Below are positions 12,393 through 13,846 of a stretch of 13,846 bases of DNA, piece by piece. This stretch comes from an uncultured Eggerthellaceae bacterium (GTDB taxonomy: Bacteria > Actinomycetota > Coriobacteriia > Coriobacteriales > Eggerthellaceae), in NCBI GenBank assembly GCA_934630485.1, contig CAKTWD010000033.1:1-13846 (forward strand), given 5' to 3'. Below the pieces are notes generated by a model. The model was not told the DNA's origin, ran no database searches, and saw only the letters and a list, made by a program, of their open reading frames with translations. The position numbers and the translations under genes are program-made. Numbering within the stretch: position 1 is the first letter of the stretch; the number at the start of each line of letters is the position of its first letter.

Positions 12393-13846
12393 TTAATCCA
12401 CCGGGCAATTCGTCCAGAAGGAATCCCACACGTCAACGGGTTCCTCGCCTTCTTCTTCGGGGAGCTCTTCGGCCAAGCGATCGACAAGAGCCATAGCGCA
12501 GCGCAGGCCGTCGACTGCGGCGCTCATGATGCCGCCCGCATAACCGGCGCCTTCACCACACGGGTAAACGTTCGTCGAGAACGACTCATCCTCGCCCGTC
12601 TCGGAAAGATGGGCGGTAAGGTCCGCGCCATCGCGCACGATGCGCACAGGGGACGAACTGCGCGTCTCGACACCGGTCATGACCGCGTCGGGATCGTCGA
12701 AGCCGCGAAGCTTGCGCCCTAATGGGGCAAGCGCCTGCTCGATCGTCTTGAAAACGAATTCGGGGAGGCAATCGTGCAAATCGCACCACGCAACGCCACG
12801 AGCATATGAGGGTTCAACGGTAGCGGAGGGATTTCCCGACGTGCCAGCAAGGAAGTCGCCGACGGTTTGAGCCGGAGCCTGGAACTTGGAACCGCCCGCC
12901 TTGGCGACGATCCGCTGCGCGGCGCGCTCAACCTGGCGCTGAAGCTCGACGCCGGCCAAAGGGTCGTCGCTGGGGAAATCGTCAGGGGAAACGCCAACAA
13001 GCAGCGCGGAATTCGCGTTCTTGCCGTCGCGCGCGAAACGGCTCATGCCGTTCACGACGACACCGTTCTCTTCGCTGGCTGCGCACACGACCGTTCCGCC
13101 CGGGCACATGCAGAACGTGTAGGCGCTACGGCCGTTCTTCAGATGCTCGACCAGTTTATAGTCGGCAACCGGGAGCGCCGGGTTCTTCGCCGCGGGGCCA
13201 TATTGGGCCTTGTTCACGACAGACTGAAGATGCTCGATGCGCACACCCATCGAGAAGGGCTTTTGCTCGAGGTTGAAGCCGGTGTCCTTCAGCATGGCGA
13301 ACGTGTCGCGCGCCGAATGGCCGCACGCGAGGATCAGATAACGCGTGGGGATGCGCATGCCTCGCGAGCCGTTATAGCCGGGAACGCGATGTTCCTCGGG
13401 GATCTCGGGCGCGGGGACCGGGTTGGGCTTGGTGATTTCGACCAAAGCGGACGAAAGGACGCCGCCTTCCACCGAAAGCCCGGTCAGTTTGGTGTGGAAA
13501 CGCACCTCACCGCCCAGTTCCTCGATGCGCGTGCGAATGGCGCGAACAACATCGACGAGCTTGTCGGTGCCGATATGGGGCTTTGCTTCCCACAGGATCT
13601 CGGACGGAGCGCCCGCATCGACGAACGTCTGCAAAACATGGCGTACAAGCGGGCTTTTCGTTCCCGTAGTGAGCTTGCCGTCCGAGAACGTTCCCGCGCC
13701 GCCTTCGCCGAACTGGATGTTGGTTGTCGTATCAAGCGGGCCGCCGTCATCAAAGCGCTGGACGGCCTCCATGCGCTCCTCGATGGAGCCGCCGCGCTCG
13801 ATCACGACTGGACGAAGACCGGCTTCGGCCAGGTACAGTGCAGCGA
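12393..13846 (-). CDS. FAD-dependent dehydrogenase (COG2509-like), 5' end cut by window edge
   Basis: The visible 483 residues belong to the family of uncharacterised FAD-dependent dehydrogenases/NAD(P)-FAD oxidoreductases. The reading frame is open to the right edge; the first visible residues (AALYLAEAGLRPVVIERGG) are the end of the N-terminal Rossmann fold, so its GxGxxG motif and probably some 50 residues lie outside. Family features seen are GEGGAGTFSDGKL (about 46-58 of the visible part), LILACGHSARDTF, CMCPGGTVVCAASEENG with GMSRFARDGKNANSALLVGV, and the C-terminal flavin-binding YPCGEGAGYAGGIMSAAVDG. The GTG at 13805 sits inside the Rossmann fold and should not be taken as the start. 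No physiological substrate is known to me for this family. The stop TAA is one base before the Sua5-hydrolase ATG, so they are in one operon. Confidence 0.88.
   Translation of the reverse strand, partial: AALYLAEAGLRPVVIERGGSIEERMEAVQRFDDGGPLDTTTNIQFGEGGAGTFSDGKLTTGTKSPLVRHVLQTFVDAGAPSEILWEAKPHIGTDKLVDVVRAIRTRIEELGGEVRFHTKLTGLSVEGGVLSSALVEITKPNPVPAPEIPEEHRVPGYNGSRGMRIPTRYLILACGHSARDTFAMLKDTGFNLEQKPFSMGVRIEHLQSVVNKAQYGPAAKNPALPVADYKLVEHLKNGRSAYTFCMCPGGTVVCAASEENGVVVNGMSRFARDGKNANSALLVGVSPDDFPSDDPLAGVELQRQVERAAQRIVAKAGGSKFQAPAQTVGDFLAGTSGNPSATVEPSYARGVAWCDLHDCLPEFVFKTIEQALAPLGRKLRGFDDPDAVMTGVETRSSSPVRIVRDGADLTAHLSETGEDESFSTNVYPCGEGAGYAGGIMSAAVDGLRCAMALVDRLAEELPEEEGEEPVDVWDSFWTNCPVD

Noticed and set aside
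12392..12487. Longer start for the Sua5-hydrolase gene
   Set aside because: It would overlap the C-terminus of the FAD dehydrogenase; ATG 12391 sits one base after that stop with a GGTGG site in front.
11342..12496. 384-codon plus-strand frame opposite the Sua5-hydrolase gene
   Set aside because: Mirror frame; the minus strand encodes two complete catalytic domains.
1..13846. Search for CRISPR repeats, insertion sequences, tRNA or rRNA genes, toxin or defence genes
   Set aside because: None was recognised; the window is filled with housekeeping genes on one strand and short gaps.

Overview
The window is housekeeping DNA from a GC-rich Gram-positive bacterium, most likely an actinomycete of class Coriobacteriia (Eggerthella/Slackia-like). 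That placement is an inference from the actinobacterial look of the ATP synthase subunits, from atpB and atpE using GTG starts, and from the near absence of TTA/CTA/TCA codons. All twelve supported genes lie on the minus strand, so the window is described here from its right edge leftwards, in the direction of transcription.

Region 1 (13846 to about 9248) is one tightly packed unit. It holds a 5'-truncated FAD-dependent dehydrogenase (COG2509-like), then, after one base, a two-domain protein joining a Sua5/TsaC threonylcarbamoyl-AMP synthase domain to an alpha/beta hydrolase of the lysophospholipase/monoacylglycerol lipase type. Glycerol kinase glpK follows with a 4-base GTGA overlap. A strong intrinsic terminator closes the unit.

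Region 2 (9247 to 6796) holds rpiB, glyA and a dCMP deaminase gene (comEB-like). GlyA makes 5,10-methylene-THF and the deaminase makes dUMP, the two substrates of thymidylate synthase. RpiB interconverts ribulose-5-P and ribose-5-P.

Region 3 (6795 to 1) is the F1Fo ATP synthase operon in the order atpI-like, atpB, atpE, atpF, atpH, atpA, atpG, atpD. AtpD runs off the left edge about a dozen residues before its expected end, and atpC is presumably just outside. A 202-base gap in front of the atpI-like gene carries a TATAAT on the minus strand and is the likely operon leader. The 130-base atpB-atpE gap carries an 8-bp hairpin directly before a strong atpE ribosome binding site.

The order sua5, rpiB, glyA, atpI, atp resembles the ywlC-ywlF-glyA-upp-atpI-atp stretch of Bacillus subtilis, so this looks like an old conserved neighbourhood with glpK, the hydrolase domain and the deaminase set into it. 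No mobile element, CRISPR array, tRNA, rRNA or defence system was seen. The least ordinary items are the Sua5-hydrolase fusion and its coupling to glpK. No stretch longer than about 300 bases lacks a gene.
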